DNA of 64,000 bases from Gnetum montanum (Eukaryota; Streptophyta; Gnetopsida; Gnetales; Gnetaceae), in contig MNCI01017754.1 in the NCBI GenBank assembly GCA_015680685.1, positions 62,434-126,433 of the forward strand, given 5' to 3'. Position 1 is the stretch's first letter, and every line of letters starts with the position of its first letter. Of the stretch, positions 60,536 to 64,000 are shown one piece after another. Both the position numbers and the translations under genes were made by a program. The notes beneath the pieces are model-generated. The model saw only the letters and a list, made by a program, of their open reading frames with translations, had not been told where the DNA came from and made no database searches.

Positions 60536-62291
60536 TATTATTTTGGATCTTCTCCTTCCAACTCAGTCATGGGGGAGATGGCCACCTCTGCTGATCATTT
60601 GAGGCCCTTAGTTCTTTTTTTAAGTTTTTGTTTTACAGATTTCTTTAACTTTTCTTGTTTTTGTTTTGCAACATCATTATAATTTTTCATTTCTTTGTGT
60701 GTNNNNNNNNNNNNNNNNNNNNNNNNNNNNNNNNNNNNNNNNNNNNNNNNNNNNNNNNNNNNNNNNNNNNNNNNNNNNNNNNNNNNNNNNNNNNNNNNNN
60801 NNNNNNNNNNNNNNNNNNNNNNNNNNNNNNNNNNNNNNNNNNNNNNNNNNNNNNNNNNNNNNNNNNNNNNNNNNNNNNNNNNNNNNNNNNNNNNNNNNNN
60901 NNNNNNNNNNNNNNNNNNNNNNNNNNNNNNNNNNNNNNNNNNNNNNNNNNNNNNNNNNNNNNNNNNNNNNNNNNNNNNNNNNNNNNNNNNNNNNNNNNNN
61001 NNNNNNNNNNNNNNNNNNNNNNNNNNNNCCCTTAGACAAAATAATCATCTGGGCTACAAGCATTGGTTATGGAACTAAACAAACATGTTCCCTCTAACTA
61101 AGACCCTTTCTCGCTTCCTATTTTTCCCTTTCTCGTTTCCTCAGAATGGTGGTGACTCTTTGGCAGAAGCATTCCTATTACTTCAAGTGGATAGATTAGC
61201 TAAGTGTATTAATGTGAAGTCACTGGATGTGGATTGTTTGAAACTAGATTTGGAATGGGATCTACTCAGTCACATTAACCATAAATACACAAGGGTCTGT
61301 ACACCACCTTGTTCTTGGGACTCCATTTCATTCTCTTCTTTCCATCTTTCTTTCTCCATTTTCCACCTCATTGCCAATTGTATTAGTAGTTTATATTTTG
61401 GTTGATACATTGTTTTCTTTTTGGTAAATTCTTGTGGTTAAGACTTTAACTCTTGCTTCTGAATGACATTTCCAAAGCCTACAGACTCTTTGAATGTGGG
61501 TTTGTCAGGGCATAACAAGCATGAGCCTGCTTTGTGGAGGACCCATTGGCATTCCTATTTGGTGCATCAATTAACTTCTTTCCCTTAAACATTTCCGCAA
61601 TCAACATTTGTTTTGTTCATTCCCACTTCTAACGTCCATTTTATCAACATTGCCGTTGTTTATTTCTCTCCATATTTCTTATCCCTTATCTTTTTCCATT
61701 CTATCACTACCGAAGGATCACTCTTAGTCATGGGGGTCCTGCCTGGTCTAATTTTTTCAATTTTCTCCTAACCCCTACACCTTGGCTAGTCACCAGTGTT
61801 ATATCTCCAAAATCCGTATTAGCCATATCACAACTCAACCAATGGACCTTACACCGAGGCAAGGTATCAACTGCATTGTGATTTATTTATCCTTGCTAAT
61901 ACGAGACTGTGTTGTGTGTGCAGATGGAAATCATACAACAATGGCTTGGATCTAGAGGAAACACTTAGGATGGACTGGTGCTGGAACAGTTATGCAAGGA
62001 ACAAGATTGATGGTGTGGTTATGGATGGACAATGGAATGTGCAATTCTGGCGTTGGCAGCAACACGCCTTCTTCTTTTCTTCTCTCTCTCTTCTCTCTTA
62101 GCTGCCAAATAAGGCAAGATGTCAAATGTGTATAGTGTTCACTCTTGTGGTCATGAACACTAATATTGCCATGTATTGTAATGATGATCCGTTCACATGT
62201 CACCTCATTCACCATTAGTGTCATTCAAGTCAATAATCTCATACCTTCCCAATATTTTGTAAGGAACTCAAGGATCAGTTTTCATTCAATC
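60536..62291 (+). other. Non-coding 3' internal region of Ath-6, with gap
   Basis: T-rich at first, then a gap, then CT-rich sequence. The frame 61085-61405 and others have no recognisable family. The final 70 bases match the Ath-4 internal end. Confidence 0.6.
60703..61028. other. Assembly gap (326 N)
   Basis: Run of N inside the 3' internal region of Ath-6. Frames spanning it are artefacts. Confidence 1.
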
Positions 62292-62300
62292 ATGGGGGTA
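62292..62300 (+). promoter_or_regulatory. Polypurine tract of Ath-6
   Basis: ATGGGGGTA abuts the 3' LTR start TGATGAGCGG. Confidence 0.8.
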
Positions 62301-63080
62301 TGATGAGCGGTGATATCGCATACACGATATTGCGTCCTGCCTCATCTTCTATAAATAAGAGGCAACACCCTTTGTTTCGGATAGTTAGACTTAGACCTTT
62401 AGCCAAACTTTTGCAGTTTTACCATTCCAGAGTTAGAATAATTTCTGTGTGTCCACAGTAGGAGTCATAGAGTGAATGGATCTTTATTCAAGCAAATTGT
62501 ACCTAAGCACACATTTGTGTATGGCAATAAAGATGAACTTTATGATAAACCTTGCAGCATACGGGCTAAGCTAATTAGTAATTAATTGTTATTGAATGTT
62601 TAATGCTTTCCTAGTTAATTAATTTCTCTCTCATCCCTTGATCCTCTTAGTTAAGTGCACTCAGTACGACTGCTTCGAGCATGTGTGTAGCACTTAGTAA
62701 CCCAATAACGATTAGCGTTTGGTAATCTCAGCAGCATTGCACTGGTTCAGGATGTGTACGGAAAGTGGGAACAGATACTGGTGTTAAGACAATTAGAACT
62801 TAGTTAATGAATAGTTAATGTAAGTTAGTTACTTAATTCTCTTTCCCTTTCCTTTATTAGCATAAGACACCAAAAAGATAAAAGTTATAAAAATCATATA
62901 CCTCAAGCTTACTTAACTATACAACTGTGACAATACAAGTAATTTTGGGAAGACAACAATTGATTAACCCTAAGTGTTCCATTAAGGCGCATAAGCACTT
63001 AGTCCTTGGAGTTGGACCAAATCGTGCTTGAAATGCTTGTATTCATATGGTTGAGTGTAGGGGTTCCTTGCCACTCATTA
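62301..63080 (+). repeat. 3' LTR of Ath-6
   Basis: Starts TGATGAGCGG and ends CACTCATTA (CA mutated to TA). TATAAATA is at 62350-62357. Compared with the 5' LTR the U3 hairpin is shortened. An extra GAACTTAGTTAATGAATAGT segment lies near 62790-62810. Confidence 0.9.
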
Positions 63081-63085
63081 GTTAC
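63081..63085. repeat. Target site duplication GTTAC (right) of Ath-6
   Basis: Exact match to 56201-56205. Confidence 0.9.
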
Positions 63086-63269
63086 ATCCCAAATATTTTA
63101 TTAAATGTATATAGAATAAAAAGTATTTGGTAAACAATCAATTAAATATTTGAGATTTAGCAAGTAATCAATTTGTTAGAAGTAATCAATAAAATATTTA
63201 GGACTTAGTTAATAATAAAGTTGTTAGAACCAATAAATCACCATGTATGTGAGTGCAATGGTTGAGACA
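63086..63269. other. Unassigned flank
   Basis: Degenerate repeats of AATCAATAAAATATTT(A/G)(G/A)GA type. No gene. Confidence 0.4.
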
Positions 63270-63402
63270 TCAAATGCTCTAGGTCTTAACAAGAATCTCA
63301 TACATTAGGTGACTTTGGTAGCAACAGTTACAAATGGTGAAAAAGAACTTATGTAGCTAATCTTATTTTGTTGGAACAAAGTTAGAATGATGATGATGAT
63401 GA
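63270..63402 (+). repeat. Second RTE-type 3' tail
   Basis: GAAAAAGAACTTATGTAGCT, a TTTTGTTGGAACAAAG stretch and the (GAT)n tail at 63388-63403 line up with the end of the fragment at 30955-31206. Only the last part is alignable. Confidence 0.5.
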
Positions 63403-64000
63403 TTCTAGAGCATGTCTCCACTTCTTCATTTTACTTCTGTCTTACTTCTTTTGCATAGCATTGACTTTGTTGGTAAATATTTGAAATGACTTTTATATCA
63501 TTATGTTTGCATAAATAAATAACCCACTAAATTTGGAAACTTAAAGGGAGTTATCATTTGTGAAGTTACCATAATGTCAACATGATCCCTCTTTACACTA
63601 ATAAGAATACCTTTTTTAGCATATTAAGGGTTGGGTGTTTTTAATACTAATATATTAAGCTTGTTCTGTTCTGGCTTAAGCAGCTACTAATCAAATCCAT
63701 ATTATCAAATTATGTTTATGATCATGCTCTTAGTACAAACAAACGAGGAACCCCATTACAGCCGTCCGTCCCATAACAGGGCTGTTGGCAAGAGGGTTGG
63801 AATGGTTAAAGAGAAGCTCTGCTTATTGAAGCTTACATGTGAGGATCAAAATTTGATTTTGATTTTTTGATTTTTTTGATTTTTGAGGTTTTGAGAATGA
63901 TCAGCTTATATTCACAAGATGAAAAAAAAATGAAACAAGGCACACGGACACCAAAATCAATTTTCCACATACATGCATCAGAGTCCTCCGTTTTGACGCC
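63403..64000. other. Unassigned end of window
   Basis: No gene recognised. A GATTTTT-rich simple repeat lies at 63849-63895. The segment 63768-63840 is less AT-rich and has TGGCAAGAGGG, a weak box-A-like word that is not called. Confidence 0.4.

Larger units (their letters stand above)
56206..63080 (+). mobile_element. Athila-like gag-protease LTR retrotransposon (Ath-6)
   Basis: LTRs are 56206-56972 and 62301-63080, with perfect duplication GTTAC. PBS is at 56974, gag 57088-59057, a proline/glutamine linker to about 59640, retropepsin 59682-60110, an unknown C-terminal extension to about 60530, then non-coding DNA with a 326-base gap and the PPT at 62292-62300. Reverse transcriptase, RNase H and integrase would follow the protease in a complete element. 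Here coding dies out within about 400 bases and the PPT comes 1.8 kb later. It is the least decayed element in the window. Confidence 0.9.

Noticed and set aside
63768-63860. Possible tRNA or SINE near the window end
   Set aside because: A single weak box-A-like word without a credible box B or cloverleaf.
1-64000. CRISPR arrays, bacterial operons, virus-derived genes, rRNA or tRNA genes
   Set aside because: No spaced identical short repeats, no ribosome-binding-site gene layout, no viral gene outside LTR retrotransposon families, and no rRNA or complete tRNA sequence seen.

Overview
The window looks like intergenic DNA from a large, AT-rich land-plant nuclear genome. The evidence is plant-type LTR retrotransposons with tRNA-Asp and initiator-Met primer sites, plant L1-type ORF1, RTE tails and tRNA-derived SINEs, with many stop codons and no intact host gene. 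I recognise no host exon, rRNA, tRNA or CRISPR. A gymnosperm or another giant-genome plant is plausible but not proven. Almost everything that can be assigned is a decayed transposable element. Element names below are labels of mine. || Layout. 1085-2141: minus-strand copia LTR (Cop-1). 4126-4356: L1 ORF1 scrap with a DUF4283-like domain. 6048-13185: plus-strand Athila-like element (Ath-1) with two LTRs, tRNA-Asp-type PBS and a broken gag. 13430-13943: copia 5' fragment (Cop-2). 15962-19709: copia element with a large internal deletion (Cop-3), target duplication TATAG. 20840-22368: plus-strand L1 RT remnant. 22374-23221: Athila-like solo LTR (Ath-2), target duplication CTAGT. 25590-27455: minus-strand L1 remnant. 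29224-35150: SINE-like copies and an RTE tail. 35209-41167: minus-strand Athila-like element (Ath-3), target duplication CATTT, with a 789-base N gap. 42500-45480: minus-strand LINE of an unusual type. 46690-47150: GC-richer island. 48119-48987: Athila-like 3' LTR (Ath-4). 49085-49600: L1 fragment. 49676-56049: minus-strand Athila-like element (Ath-5) with a broken 5' LTR. 56206-63080: plus-strand Athila-like element (Ath-6), target duplication GTTAC, with a 326-base N gap. || How the parts relate. Ath-1 to Ath-6 form one superfamily. Their LTRs start TGATRA and end TCATCA (TCATTA in one mutated copy, TATCA in the solo LTR). They share the U5 end and, where an internal region follows, a tRNA-Asp-type PBS and a G-rich PPT. 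The four with internal regions encode a gag with an unusual C-X2-C-X3-H-X4-C knuckle. One also carries a retropepsin and one a second downstream ORF. I find no reverse transcriptase, RNase H or integrase in any of them, so they look like non-autonomous gag-carrying elements that depended on a partner. Each of their U3 regions carries a palindrome upstream of the TATA box, but the palindromes differ in sequence. This palindromic U3 architecture and the pol-less gag/PR/ORF2 organisation are the best candidates for something undescribed here. All homology statements come from reading the sequence by eye; no search was run.
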